Shown here: piece by piece, positions 53,547 to 63,798 of the stretch | Position numbering within the stretch: position 1 is the first letter of the stretch | Layout of the letters: every line of letters begins with the position of its first letter | Source of the DNA: Bedellia somnulentella | Taxonomy: Eukaryota; Arthropoda; Insecta; Lepidoptera; Bedelliidae | Direction: 5' to 3' | NCBI GenBank assembly: GCA_963576735.1 | Contig: OY755179.1 | Span: 992,001-1,056,000, forward strand | Length of the DNA stretch: 64,000 nucleotides | Notes under the pieces: generated by a model | What the model was told of the DNA's origin: nothing | The model's input: the letters and a program-made list of their open reading frames with translations, nothing else | The model's database searches: none | Translations under genes and position numbers: made by a program

Positions 53547-54268
53547 CATGCTCCGAGCCATATGTTAAAGCATGTATGTTATGAATCTAAATGTTTACAC
53601 AAGGTGATTTAATTAGCCTGATTAAGCTCACCATCTGATCACTGCTCTTATTTATATAAGTTTTATGAACACATTAATTTGATTTAATAATATACAATCA
53701 ATTGCGTTTGAAGAAATGTGAAAAAGATTTTGGAGTAATAACTATTAATGGTTCCCCGAAAAGAGCTCTTACTTTGTGGAATATGACTATAAAACAATGG
53801 ATCAGTAAGCTTATCTTAACTACCTACGGCATAGTCGGCATAGTGCCTGGAAAGGATGGAAATCTCTAAATTATTGATATAAATTAATAATAACAATTTA
53901 TATTTTAGACATCTGAGGAAATACTTAACTTTATTTCAAATATATTTGACATTAATAAATATTATAATTAACTAAATTGGGACCACCCCAATCTAAGCTA
54001 AACTTAATAGTAGAATAGCAAAAAATTGTGTTATGTGACTTATTTAAAACAAGCCATACGTTGAATACGTTAAATAAAAACTAACGACTAACTTATCCAA
54101 TTCTAAATTATACTAGGCACGTAAAAGCCTTCACGGTAATGAATATTCCATACTCGGCGTGACAACGCTTAAACCCTCAATTTTAATTTAAAAGATTAGC
54201 GAAGTGCCATTATTAAAAGTTAAAAAAGTAAAATGTTAAACTTTATTTGCTGGGAATAAAATTCTGAG
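53547..54268. other. No feature identified
   Basis: AT-rich unassigned sequence. Confidence 0.35.
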
Positions 54269-54279
54269 TATTCAATAAC

Positions 54280-54356
54280 ATAACATAACATAACATAAAC
54301 GTTCACGCCGAATATCCCCGAAGGGGTTGGCAGAGGTACTAATAAATATAATATAA
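54280..54356 (-). mobile_element. SINE-B tail-only insertion (~65-75 bp)
   Basis: Consists of (ATAAC)n, GTTCACGCCGAATATCCCCG, AAGGGGTTGGCAGAGGTAC and a short A/T run. The 11-bp target duplication TATTCAATAAC lies at 54269-54279 and 54357-54367. Confidence 0.85.
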
Positions 54357-54762
54357 TATTCAATAACGGCGGCTAAATACCCCAAAGCAGTGTTAAACAT
54401 GCTTTCAAATGGGTATCATTTAAGCTATCACCAATTTAATTAGTTTTGTGTTTCTTAAATAATAGGGTTTGTCCTCAAAATAGTAGATCTGTCACCAAAA
54501 TGTAGACACCAAACAATGCAAAATCAGTTCCACAATAAATCACCTAAAATCCTGAGATATAAGGTCTAGTACCAAATAAATGTTTTTGTATGTATTATAA
54601 TAGGTGTGTCCTAATAAGTATTTAAGCAAACTAATTTAAAGAGATCACCAATAAATCATATTATGTTACTAGAAAATTGCATTAAGTGCAAATAAAAAGT
54701 TAGGGTTGTGTGTGACACTGGTAGTATAAATTATATTTAAATATTTTTTTTTGCAAGTCAAA

Positions 54763-54926
54763 ATAATCAATATTTATTGTTTAAAATAATTACCACTGAA
54801 CAATCAGCGCTGGTTTAAAATAGCTGGCTTATGGCTAGCAGAATAGTAGATAAAACACTTAATTAAAGTTAATAATCAATATTTATTGTTAAAAAACAAT
54901 AATCACTGAATAATCAGCGCTGGTTT
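54763..54926. repeat. Direct duplication of the transposase 3' end
   Basis: ATAATCAATATTTATTGTT ... AATCAGCGCTGGTTT occurs at 54763-54816 and again at 54872-54926. Both copies encode, on the minus strand, the last residues of the transposase (PALIVQ and PALIIQ). Confidence 0.75.
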
Positions 54927-55198
54927 GGATTTCGAAGGGCGCCCCCTTTTTCTTTTCTGGCCGATAAGCACATTTTTTGCTTCTGGTGGGGGGTTGGCCA
55001 GCTTTAAGCGTATGGCTAATCCGATAATATGTTTGCACATATATTTCTTGTAAAACGCAGGGCAGTTGCATTTCCCATGCATCCAATCAATATTGTGCGG
55101 TAGATCCACTCTCCATTTGCTGAACCATTGGACTTTGTATTCATCAAAATCAGTCCATGTATTTTCAAAGTTTTGTATTTTGTTTGCCTTACCTAATT
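54903..55198 (-). pseudogene. MULE-like transposase C-terminus with SWIM zinc finger
   Basis: Minus-strand frame reading FENTWTDFDEYKVQWFSKWR, then CNCPAFYKKYMCKHIIGLAI, then a KRKRGRPSKSKPALIIQ end with TGA at 54905-54903. CxC...CxH is the SWIM zinc-binding pattern found near the C-terminus of Mutator-like transposases, and the basic GRPSK tail fits. The catalytic DDE core is not present. The frame is closed upstream by TAA near 55203, so only ~97 codons remain. Domestication cannot be excluded, but the inverted repeats around it favour a decayed transposon. Confidence 0.75.
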
Positions 55199-55690
55199 TT
55201 TAAAGCGCGCCAATTTGTCTCCGCCCCTTTGATATTTTTTTCATTAAAATTATAAATTGATGTATTAAATTGGTAACCAATACTATTAATTTAATATCTG
55301 AACGAAATAAAATGTTACTACTGTGTTGGTGACAAAATATCAAATAGAAAGGAGTCGCAGTCAGGGATTGATAATATAATCGATTTATTTGGTGACAGAT
55401 CTACCATTCTGAGCACAGAGCTATTATTTAAGTAACAAAACTGTTATTATAAGAACGAAGTTTATATTCATGAAATGCAATATAATTTTATTGGTTATCG
55501 ATCTCTTATTTTACACATATATTAACATTAATTTGATAATTCATACCTGGGAACATTTTTTGTTTATCTGAGAACGAAAATATTTCGTGGCGATAGATCT
55601 ATTTATTAGGTGATACAACTTGATGACAAATATAAACTTTGGTGATAGAAAATATAGTTCCCCTTTCAAATAAGCAATACCTCATACACT

Positions 55691-55838
55691 TACATACATA
55701 CGTACAAATACTCAAGCCATCATTTCTCATCGGTGTAGACAGAGACTGTCGATTGTCACTTTGTACGATCCTGGCAAACCTCTCTAGCTTCATTCACATC
55801 CGTCGATCTTTCCATACATGTTTTTTTATTCTTTTTTT
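55691..55838 (-). mobile_element. LINE-C 3'-end fragment
   Basis: AAGCCATCATTTCTCATCGG to CATACATGTTTTTTTATTC; diverged hairpin end. Confidence 0.65.
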
Positions 55839-55871
55839 GTATATTGTTGTATATAATAATATGTTTATATT

Positions 55872-56120
55872 GATAGCCGTGGCCCAGTGGATAGGTGACT
55901 AGCTTCTCTGTCCGGGGGTTGCGGGTTCGATCCCCGCTGAGAGCAACATTTATATAACGAGCATAAATAATTGTTTCTTAGTCTTGGATGTTATTTATAT
56001 GTGAATTTTATAATATTAAATCTATCGTTGGGTTAGTTTAATATCCCATATTACAAGTCTTAGTTAGTTTGGGGCTAACTGGATCTGTGTATAATATGTC
56101 AGTATATATTTATTTATTTG
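55872..56120 (+). mobile_element. SINE-E, tRNA-derived SINE of a different family
   Basis: Head GATAGCCGTGGCCCAGTGGA (A box at 55880-55890) and B box GGGTTCGATCCCCG (55923-55936). A lineage-typical body (ATAATTGTTTCTTAGTCTTG, CTTAGTTAGTTTGGGGCTA) and a (TTTA)n tail follow. It differs from SINE-B in body and tail, so it should depend on another LINE. One copy in the window. Confidence 0.75.
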
Positions 56121-56353
56121 AACCGATACTTCCCAGCCTAAATAACATGTTTATTTAATATATTGTAAAAAACTTTCTGCACTAGTCTAGTGGGACTGTA
56201 TTGGAGTCACATTCTAATTGATTCGCTGAACTCAGAATGATCGAGAACTAATCTGACAAATTCATTTCGCTGGATATTTTCAATGGAATTGAATTCAATC
56301 TAGCTCAGAAGGCATTTCAATTGAACCGTTTTCTCGTTAAACTTATCTACCTT

Positions 56354-56445
56354 CCTATACTTACGGCTATAGATCTCATGATTTGGTAGCTAGAGGTTTA
56401 GAATTAAAAAAAATGCTTTTGGAATTTAGGAGGATGAGCTAAACA
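56354..56445 (-). mobile_element. SINE-A relic
   Basis: ACTTACGGCTATAGATCTC and GGTAGCTAGAGG only. Confidence 0.45.
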
Positions 56446-56460
56446 TAACATAACAACATA

Positions 56461-56595
56461 TGCTACCGCCATTAGTTCAAATTGGGGTAGGCAGAGAGTA
56501 TCGATCGCAACTCCGTACGATCCTGACAAACCTCTCTAGCTTCGTTTCCATCCATCAATCTTTTCATACATGCTTTTTTATCCTCCACACTTTGA
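56461..56595 (-). mobile_element. LINE-C 3'-end fragment
   Basis: GCCATTAGTTCAAATTGGGG to CATACATGCTTTTTTATCC; no tail repeats left. Confidence 0.65.
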
Positions 56596-56697
56596 GGGAA
56601 AACCATTTTTAAATAAAGTATGGTCGGTAATAAATGTCCAGCTTCATTGCTCAACCGGTACTAAAAAATAACGCAATCTTATTTGACATATGACATG

Positions 56698-56744
56698 TAT
56701 GAGAAGGGATGGATTAGTTATATTCCAAGCCGACATTACACAGC
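56698..56744 (-). mobile_element. SINE-A head scrap
   Basis: TTCCAAGCCGACATTACACAGC. Confidence 0.45.
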
Positions 56745-56774
56745 TAATGTTCTTTCTTTGGTCTGCTTATAGAT

Positions 56775-57050
56775 AAAACTCACGCCGTTAGTTCCGATTG
56801 GGTTAAGTAGAGACTATAAATTGCCACTATGTAGGATACTGACGGGACTCACAAAGTAAAAAAAAACGTTAAAAAGTTTATTTTTCAGAATTAAGTTAAA
56901 AACTATAATTTTTTGAACGTCAAAATTATTAAATTTATTCATTCACACACTCTCAAGCTTCATTAAAATAAAGCTATCTTTTTTATTAATACTCTTTTAT
57001 TCTTCATATATCAGATGCCTACATTTATGCACATTCTCTATCGACCTGCA
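56775..57050 (-). mobile_element. LINE-C relic with an A/T-rich insertion
   Basis: ACTCACGCCGTTAGTTCCG to GGATACTGACGG, then ~90 bp of A/T-rich sequence (about 56850-56940), then ACTCTCAAGCTTCATT to CACATTCTCTATCGACC. Confidence 0.55.
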
Positions 57051-57284
57051 ACAATCTAAACTTTTCACTCAAAACCCCAATCAGTTAATCAAAAGTTCAA
57101 TGCAAATACAGCCCTTTGAGCTGATTGATGCATTTCAACATCACAAAAGCGGATCCAGCCAACCGTTTCATGTTTCGACAAAAATTTGAAAGCTCAGACA
57201 AATCTGACGTCGGTATAGCTTAGTAAACAGTGCAGTGCGTTATTGACAGCCTTCAGTAAACATGGGGAATGTATGTTATTTTTA

Positions 57285-57483
57285 TAGCTATGTTGTGTTG
57301 GTTTGAAATAGCACGAACCCATTTCTTTCCACGGGTGGCGTAAGACGCAGCTTAGAGTATTGGAGAATTTTGAAAGTTAACAATCTTTTCCACTCTCAAC
57401 TTCCAAAAAGACTTTTTTTTTGTTACTTTGAAACATTTGCTAATCTTTTTTGAGATTTACAACCATATATATATGTATGTATG
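57285..57483 (+). mobile_element. SINE-A copy, old
   Basis: AGCTATGTTGTGTTGGTTTG to ACAACCATATATATATGTATG. Confidence 0.6.
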
Positions 57484-57486
57484 CTA

Positions 57487-57950
57487 GTTGTGTAGTGTCA
57501 ACTTAGAACTGTATTAACCCACTTAATCCCGCGGGTGTCGTAATAAGCGACAAGGGATTTTGCTCTTGGATATTGTTAGGCGTTCTGTCTAGACACTAAT
57601 TTATTTACAATCTTTAGATACATACATATACTCAAGGCTATAAATCTCTAGAAGGGGTAGCGAGGGCTAAGGTATTAGAATAACAAAGGAAATTGCGTGG
57701 GGAAAAGATAGTGAAATAAAGGTTGTTCGTGATGGGTCTCCAATCGTATCGCCCAAAAATCCCTCTAAAGCCCCAATACCGTTAGTCTCCTCTTACGTAC
57801 ACCCACCGAAAAATGAGGTAGTGCTTTTCTAAGCCGACACTACACAGCTTACAATCTTTCATCACTGAAATTCTAGAGGTTACTGAGTAATTCTGAACAT
57901 TAAAACTCTGCCTACCCTTTATTAGGGTTTAAAGTCGTGAGCGTAGGTAA
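57487..57950 (+). mobile_element. SINE-A copy, old, split by a younger SINE-A
   Basis: Head AGTTGTGTAGTGTCAACTTAG to TTACAATCTTT (57615). It resumes at 57849 and ends CTCTGCCTACCC...GTCGTGAGCGTAGG. Confidence 0.6.
57616..57848 (-). mobile_element. SINE-A copy, subfamily A1, inserted in an older SINE-A
   Basis: TTACAATCTTT flanks it at 57605-57615 and 57849-57859. Opposite orientation to its host copy. Confidence 0.85.
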
Positions 57951-58282
57951 GTAAAGACCAAATCTAACATCGATATTAGCTAAGTAAACATTGCAGTACG
58001 TTTTACTGACAACCCTCGGTAAACATAGGGAATATTTGGTAGGGCTGCCCTCTCTACTGTTATGTTAGAAAATTAAAATGTCTGTGTGTTCGTTCGGATG
58101 TTAGGCCACGTGGCCTCTCTTTGTGCACATGGCACCGATTTCTCTGAAGTTGAGGAGATATTAATTTAATTTCTATGTAAAAAGTGTGGCTAGTAGTTTA
58201 ATGGGCGCTTTACAAATAATGAGGGGTTAAAATGAATGGAGATAAAATTTAGTTTCATATTAGGGATCATTTGTTTATAATA

Positions 58283-58615
58283 ACATAACATAAAACATAA
58301 ACGTTCACGCCAAATATCCCCGAAGGGGTTGGCAGAGGTACTAATACTTCTGAACATCACGTGACTTTGTCACCTGTTGTTCAGAGTACCTACGTTTTGA
58401 ATGGACAGTGTACTCACGTGATAGGGGGCAGGCCTATCGCCGTTTTGTACGAATACACTGTCAAGTACAACTCAGCCATGAGGGTTTCCTTACGATGTTT
58501 TCCCTCACCGTTAACAACAACCATGATAAATTAACAAATTGGTGTAGGCCCGACCCGGGATTTGAACACTAGTCGTTTGCACGATAACCGGTGTTCTACC
58601 CATTGAGCAATCACG
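58283..58615 (-). mobile_element. SINE-B, near full length, with 10-bp target duplication
   Basis: GTTTATAATA flanks it at 58273-58282 and 58616-58625. It has the head (GTGATTGCTCAATGGGTAGA on minus), the TAGGCCTGCC hairpin and an (ATAAC) tail. Two small deletions lie in the CACATGACTAAG and ACACATATGACTT segments. Confidence 0.9.
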
Positions 58616-58873
58616 GTTTATAATACAAATTTAAAAATAATTTCATTATTCCTTTCATAATGTTGCACTGAACTACATACTCAGTGTTTTCCATAGAAAA
58701 ACATCCGTAACTGTTTACAATGGACCACAGAGTAACTGCGGTTCAGTGACTGCCCGGTAATTCTTTCACTATCTTCATATAGAGTTAGAATATGTAAACA
58801 GTGGGCCGTTCATACCGTGCTTTGTTTATCAGCTGCGAGCGATCACCTTTGCCATCGGTTTCATCATCAGTAG

Positions 58874-59005
58874 CCCTGCACGAGCGCTATTTTATCGTCA
58901 TGATATCGGTTAGTATGAGATGACAGTAGACGATACCAATTAAGTGCGAAAGAGATGGCTGTTTTATAACACGCGATATCTACTGAAAAAGTCGCTCGTA
59001 CTAGC
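58874..59005 (+). mobile_element. MITE-D copy
   Basis: CCCTGCACGAGCGCTATTTT to GTCGCTCGTACTAGC; single unit. Confidence 0.75.
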
Positions 59006-59423
59006 TATGCAGAGCTTTCCTTGATTGAAAGCGGTACAGTATCTTCGTTTGTTCTACTAGTATAGTATTATATTATCTGTGGTTTGTTCTTAATTTGAGG
59101 CATGCTTGTGCATTTGTTGTAAGTTGTGGAGTTGTGCTGCGAGTTTCAATTATAATTGTGATTGGAAAGGCGAGCTTAAGAGTGGAAGAATATATAATTA
59201 ATTAATATTTTTTGGCATATTTATTTTGAAGACTCGGTTATTAAACTGTAAAGTATTTTGACAACATAAAGTTTGAACAATTTAATTACAACATTCGGCT
59301 AATCAAAATTTACGCATAGCTCTTATGGCGAAATATGAAAAGCAAACTACGTTTTTACGTTCACTTTTTTAACATACGAGTAACTGTCATTCTGTCAACA
59401 ATTTTCGAGGATTACATGAAAAT
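59006..59423. other. No feature identified
   Basis: Unassigned. Confidence 0.35.
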
Positions 59424-59434
59424 TGTATAAATAC

Positions 59435-59681
59435 CGTGTGCCGTGTAGTGGCGGCTTAGAATGTCGCTACCCCTTTCTACCCACGGGTGTCGTAAGAGGC
59501 GACTAAGGGTATTGGGGCTTTTTATTGGTTTTTTGGGCGATGCGGTTGGAGACCCATCACCAAAAACTTTTATTTTTACCATCTTTTCCCCACTCAACTT
59601 CCAAAAGTGGCTGAGGAATTTATAATTCCTTAGCTCTGGCTACCCCTTCTAGGGAAATATAGCCGTGAGTATATGTATGTA
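59435..59681 (+). mobile_element. SINE-A copy, subfamily A2, with target duplication
   Basis: TGTATAAATAC flanks it at 59424-59434 and 59682-59692. Near A2 consensus. Confidence 0.9.
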
Positions 59682-59692
59682 TGTATAAATAC

Positions 59693-60012
59693 ATTTCTTT
59701 TCATTTAACTTTCTAAATTGCTTTAACTTTACTAATACTAATCTGATGCTTTATTATAAAACTATATAAGTAATTAAACTGTTATAACTATAATCTTATA
59801 CTACTGTAGCAATCTAATACTAATATGAGAGAAAACTGTGAACTCCAAAGCATAATAAATGAAGTGAGAGATAGTTGTTCAGTATTCATAATGCAAAGGC
59901 AAGAATAAAACGCCAGGCGGCGAGCGGACTTCGTATTGACAATGAAACGCTGTGCACTAAAATTGGTGCATATCCATTCTATGCTGAATCCAGTAAACTT
60001 TTGTGAAAATAC
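59693..60012. other. No feature identified
   Basis: Unassigned. Confidence 0.35.
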
Positions 60013-60259
60013 TTACATACATACATACATATACTCACGGCTATAAATGCCTAGAAGGGGTAGCCAGAGCTAAGGAATTAGAAATTCCTTAGCCACTTTT
60101 GGAAAGTTGAGTGGGGAAAAGATGGTGAAATAAAGGTTGTTGGTGATGGGTCTCCAACCGCATCGCCCAAAAATTACTTAAAAGCCCCAATACCGCTAGT
60201 CGCCTCTTACGTATACCCACCGGAAGAAATGGGGTAGTGCTATTCTAAGCCACTACACA
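60013..60259 (-). mobile_element. SINE-A copy, subfamily A1
   Basis: Near consensus with a (CATA)4 tail; the head is shortened by CGA next to CACTACACAGC. Confidence 0.9.
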
Positions 60260-60304
60260 GCATAAAATATGTGATTGTTATGTCAAAATTGTGAAAATAT
60301 ATTA

Positions 60305-60520
60305 TTAAATCCCAAAAAGCGGGAGTTCTAACTTTAGATTTAGTTGTAAATTCCTCAGCTACTTTTGGAAGTTGAGTAAGCAAGAGATGATAAAATAAAG
60401 AATGTTAGGCACTAAGTCCTGCTGCATCGCCCAAATCTTTTGAAAGCACAGAAACCGTCACCACTAACGACACCTGTGAGTAAAAAAAGGTACGTGCTAT
60501 TCTAACCCAACAATACGCAA
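60305..60520 (-). mobile_element. SINE-A copy, old
   Basis: AAATCCCAAAAAGCGGGAG to GCTATTCTAACCCAAC; tail lost. Confidence 0.6.
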
Positions 60521-60545
60521 TAAACAGCCATCATATATTTGTCAT

Positions 60546-60799
60546 ACATGCATACATACATTCATATACTCACGGCTATAAATCCCTTGAAGGGGTAGAC
60601 AGAGCTAGGGAATGAGACATTCCTCAGCCACCTTTGGAAGTTGCGTGCGGAAAAGATGGTGAAATAAAGGTTGTTGGTGATGGGTCTCCATCCTCATCGC
60701 CCAAAAATCCCTTAAAAGCCCCAATACCGTTAGTCGCCTCTTACGTACACCCACCGGATAACATGGGGTAGTGCTATTCTAAGCCGACACTACACAGCT
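60546..60799 (-). mobile_element. SINE-A copy, subfamily A1
   Basis: Near consensus; TCTCCATCCTCATCGCCC replaces TCTCCAACCGCATCGCCC. Confidence 0.9.
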
Positions 60800-61049
60800 A
60801 TTCTTCATATGAAATTGAATTCCTTTTAAACATCTAGACTCGCTCAAAGATGCATCGAAATAGCTCCGCGACGGCTACGTAAAACTGATTTGTTCTGCCG
60901 GAGATTCGCTACACAGCGGTTTGGTCACAAAGCAGTCGTTCACGATTCTTTAAGTCGTAAAACAGTTCCAGTATAACTTTACTACCGCACTTGTCGTGGT
61001 ACCTGTGTGCTGCTGTTTTATGGGCATAATAATCGTTTTTTAGTTATTA

Positions 61050-61180
61050 TAGCTGTATGGAGTTGGTTTAGAATAACAGAACTTTAATTTGGGACACAAT
61101 TGACTTAGTACAATTTGTGTGCCATGTGTTTTCTAACGACACGATGTTTTTCCTCAACAACTACGATACAGCGTAACGTT
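61050..61180. mobile_element. SINE-A head scrap and SINE-B scrap
   Basis: AGCTGTATGGAGTTGGTTTAG (plus, SINE-A) followed by GACTTAGTACAATTTGTGTG and CACGATGTTTTTCCTCA (minus, SINE-B). Confidence 0.45.
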
Positions 61181-61218
61181 TATAATACATAAATAAAATG
61201 CTGCGCAGTGTCGGCTAT

Positions 61219-61467
61219 GCTGCGTTGTGTCGGCTTAGAATAGCACTACCCCATTTCTTCCGGTGGGTGTACGTAAGAGACGACTAAGGGTATTGGGTCT
61301 TTTATTGGATTTTTGGGCGATGCGTTGGAGACCCATCACCAAAAACCTTTATTTTTACCATCTTTTCCCCACTCAACTTCCAAAAGTGGCTGAGGAATTT
61401 ATAATTCCTTAGCTCTGGCTACCCCTTCTAGGGAAATATAGCCGTGAGTATATGTATGTATGTATGT
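61219..61467 (+). mobile_element. SINE-A copy, mosaic: A1 head, A2 body
   Basis: The head has CATTTCTTCCGGTGGGTGTA (A1). From GACTAAGGGTATTGGG onward it is A2 (ATTGGATTTTTGGGCG, CACCAAAAACCTTTATT, TATAATTCC, CTAGGGAAATATAGCC). A partial second head, GCTGCGCAGTGTCGGCTATG, precedes it at 61200-61220. Confidence 0.85.
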
Positions 61468-61689
61468 ACGTTTAAACGGGGGATAATTTTTCATAAATAC
61501 AAATATTGAAGCTTTTGTTATTGAGGCAGGTTTTTTTTACTAATATGCATCCCCTTGTATTATTCGCATTTGGACTCTACTCTAATGTCAAAATTATACA
61601 TAGGTGGTACCTGGCGAGAAATGAATCAAATACATACAAATCACTCAAATTTGGTTGCACTAGTTACATTTATATTGTGTAAGAAAGGG

Positions 61690-61856
61690 TAGTGTCGGCT
61701 TGCAATACACTAACCTATTTCTACCCGTGGGTTATCGTAAGGCTTTTTAAGTGTTTTTTGGGCGATGTGGTTGTAGACCCGTCACCAAAAAATATTCATT
61801 AATAACACCTTTTCATATCATTAGACACTAAACTTTCAAAAGTGGCTTAGGAATTT
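61690..61856 (+). mobile_element. SINE-A copy, subfamily A3, first part (outer layer of nest)
   Basis: GTAGTGTCGGCTTGCAATAC to GTGGCTTAGGAATTT, where a SINE-B interrupts it; it resumes at 62462. Confidence 0.8.
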
Positions 61857-62238
61857 ACATACATAACATAAAATAAACGTTCACGCCGTTTATTTCCGAA
61901 GGGGTTGGCAGAGGTATCAATACTTCTGAACTCACATGGCAGCGCCATCTAGTGTCCAGAGAAGGTACCCACGTTTTGCTTGGACAGTGTACTCACGTGA
62001 TAGGGGGCAGGCCTATCGCCGTTTTTGTACGAATACACTGTCATTGACCAAGTAGGTACGACTTAGTTATGTGGGTTGCCTCACGATGTTTTCCCTCACC
62101 GTTAACAACCATGATAAATTAACCACACATATGACTTTAGAAAAGACAAATTGGTGTAGGCCCGACCCTGGATTTGAACTCACGCCCTTCTGTTTTCAGG
62201 CGGGTGTTCTACCCACTGGACTATCATGTCGTCGACGC
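61857..62238 (-). mobile_element. SINE-B, full length (middle layer of nest)
   Basis: Complete from tRNA-like head to tail. CTTAGGAATTT at 61846-61856 is repeated to its right, and that right copy is itself split by a MITE (CTTA at 62238-62241, TTAGGAATTT at 62459-62468). A variant block, CTCACATGGCAGCGCCATC, replaces CATCACGTGACTTTGTCACC. Confidence 0.9.
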
Positions 62239-62241
62239 TTA

Positions 62242-62458
62242 GGGCCAGTTTTTTGATCCGTAGTTAAAAATATAACCATTTGTTACATTGACTATAGTTA
62301 AATGACTAACCATTAGTTAAATCGTAAATCCATTTTGGTTCGATATTTGACATTAGTTACTCTAACCACGGGTCAAAAAATGCATTTTGCTGATATTTAA
62401 CTAATAGTTACGATATTTAACAAATTGTTGAGTTAACCACGGATCAAAAAACTGGCCC
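62242..62458. mobile_element. Harbinger-type MITE, 217 bp (innermost layer of nest)
   Basis: Terminal inverted repeats GGGCCAGTTTTTTGATCCGT and its near-complement ...GGATCAAAAAACTGGCCC, with TTA at 62239-62241 and 62459-62461. The body has TTAACTA/TAGTTAA motifs repeated in both orientations. It sits within the SINE-B target duplication. Confidence 0.85.
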
Positions 62459-62461
62459 TTA

Positions 62462-62535
62462 GGAATTTGTCACTACAAAACTCTGGCTACCCTGTTTAGG
62501 GATTTATAGCCGTGAGTATATGTATGTATGTATGT
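62462..62535 (+). mobile_element. SINE-A copy, subfamily A3, second part
   Basis: GGAATTTGTCACTACAAAACTC to GCCGTGAGTATATG(TATG)3; it completes the copy begun at 61690. Confidence 0.8.
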
Positions 62536-63416
62536 AAAGAATGTGTTACATTTTAAGGGAATACAAATATATTTCATTCTTTAATTTTGGTAATGTTGTG
62601 TAGCTTGGATGTGACGTGAATTTCAAGTTGTTGTTAATGATACGTGTTACATTTCGTACGTCTATCATTAATCTTCTGTTAATCATTAATTTCAACTTTC
62701 CATAAGTATAAAAACCGACAAGCCTAAGGTTTTATCATTAATAAATTGTAGATCGTATTAAAAGTCAATATAAATTTAACCTGCAGAATGACACGCACAA
62801 AATTTCAACTAAACAAACATAAAACTAATTCGTGGATCCACCCCCGGGTTTAGCCGAAAAACTGAGAGCATTTCAATCAACCCTTTGCCGCATCATGATT
62901 GCACTTTGTAAAACGAGCCATTAGCCATTCGAGCCGGCACGTAGTCGAAACCACTTCAAACGACACATGTTGTGGGAAAATGGAGTTTATTGCATAAATT
63001 AACTGTAATAATTTGATGAGAATATCGCGTGCTCGAAACGATTCGGGTAAAAAAATGTTGAACTTATAAAAATGTTGGCTAGTGTGGTTTTGGTGCATCG
63101 CGAATCGGTTAAGTTGTGACCTATGTATGTATGTGTATGAGACAAAAGACTATTGAAATCGAGACAATGCAGCTAGTCGGAGGAGCGGGCGAGCGTGTTA
63201 ACGCGCCAATCAGGCGGGTGGAGGCTTCAAAAGCTCAAAATGTTAGGGTAAAAAATACCGTCAAACTACCGACAGTCACTCGTTTTTCAAATGCTTACAA
63301 AAGAAGGGTTAATTGTTTTTTTTTGCTCTTCATATCTGGTTCATATTTTTTGTTGATTTATTTTAAAGCTATTTTTCTACATATATTTTCTATAAATTTA
63401 CAAATAATTACATTTT
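62536..63416. other. No feature identified
   Basis: Unassigned. The open frames at 62877-63098 and 63116-63481 run into repeat sequence or lack any domain. Confidence 0.35.
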
Positions 63417-63663
63417 ACATACATACATATACTCACGGCTATAAATCCCTTAACGGGGTAGCCAGAGCTTTGGAATGGTAAATTCCTCAGCCACTTTTGG
63501 AAGTTGATTGCGGAAAAGATGATAATAATAAAAGTTTTTGGTGACGGGTCTCCAACCACATCGCCCAAAAATCACTTAAAAAGCCCCTATACCCTTAGTC
63601 GCCTCTTACGATCACCCACGGGTGGAAATGTGGTAGTGTTATTCTAAGCCGACACTACACGGT
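63417..63663 (-). mobile_element. SINE-A copy, subfamily A3
   Basis: Full length: CACGGTAAAC-side head, GATCACCCACGGGTGG, CCTTAACGGGG, (CATA)3 tail. Confidence 0.9.
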
Positions 63664-63798
63664 AAACTATAGCCTATATTATATAGTCACAAAATTTTGC
63701 TATCAACATAATTTATTAGATTTATTAATTGCTAAATAATACACAAAAGAGTAACCGAATAGCAATAAAATAAAATTATAAGAACAATAACTCATAAT

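Larger units (their letters stand above)
54425..55648. mobile_element. MULE-type DNA transposon remnant
   Basis: Inverted sequences bracket a transposase fragment. CTATCACCAA (54425) faces TTGGTGATAG (ending 55648). TTCTTAAATAATAGGG...GTAGATCTGTCACCAAA (54448-54499) faces TTGGTGACAGATCTACC...CTATTATTTAAG (55389-55435). GATAGATCTATTTATTAGGTG is a further related motif at 55593. The exact ends and target duplication are not certain. Confidence 0.55.

Noticed and set aside
55872..55945. tRNA gene candidate
   Set aside because: A and B boxes are good, but no proper acceptor stem closes, and the sequence continues into a SINE-E body and (TTTA)n tail.
63116..63481. 121-codon plus-strand frame
   Set aside because: Its end is antisense SINE-A sequence (YIHTYTHGY pattern) and the rest has no domain.
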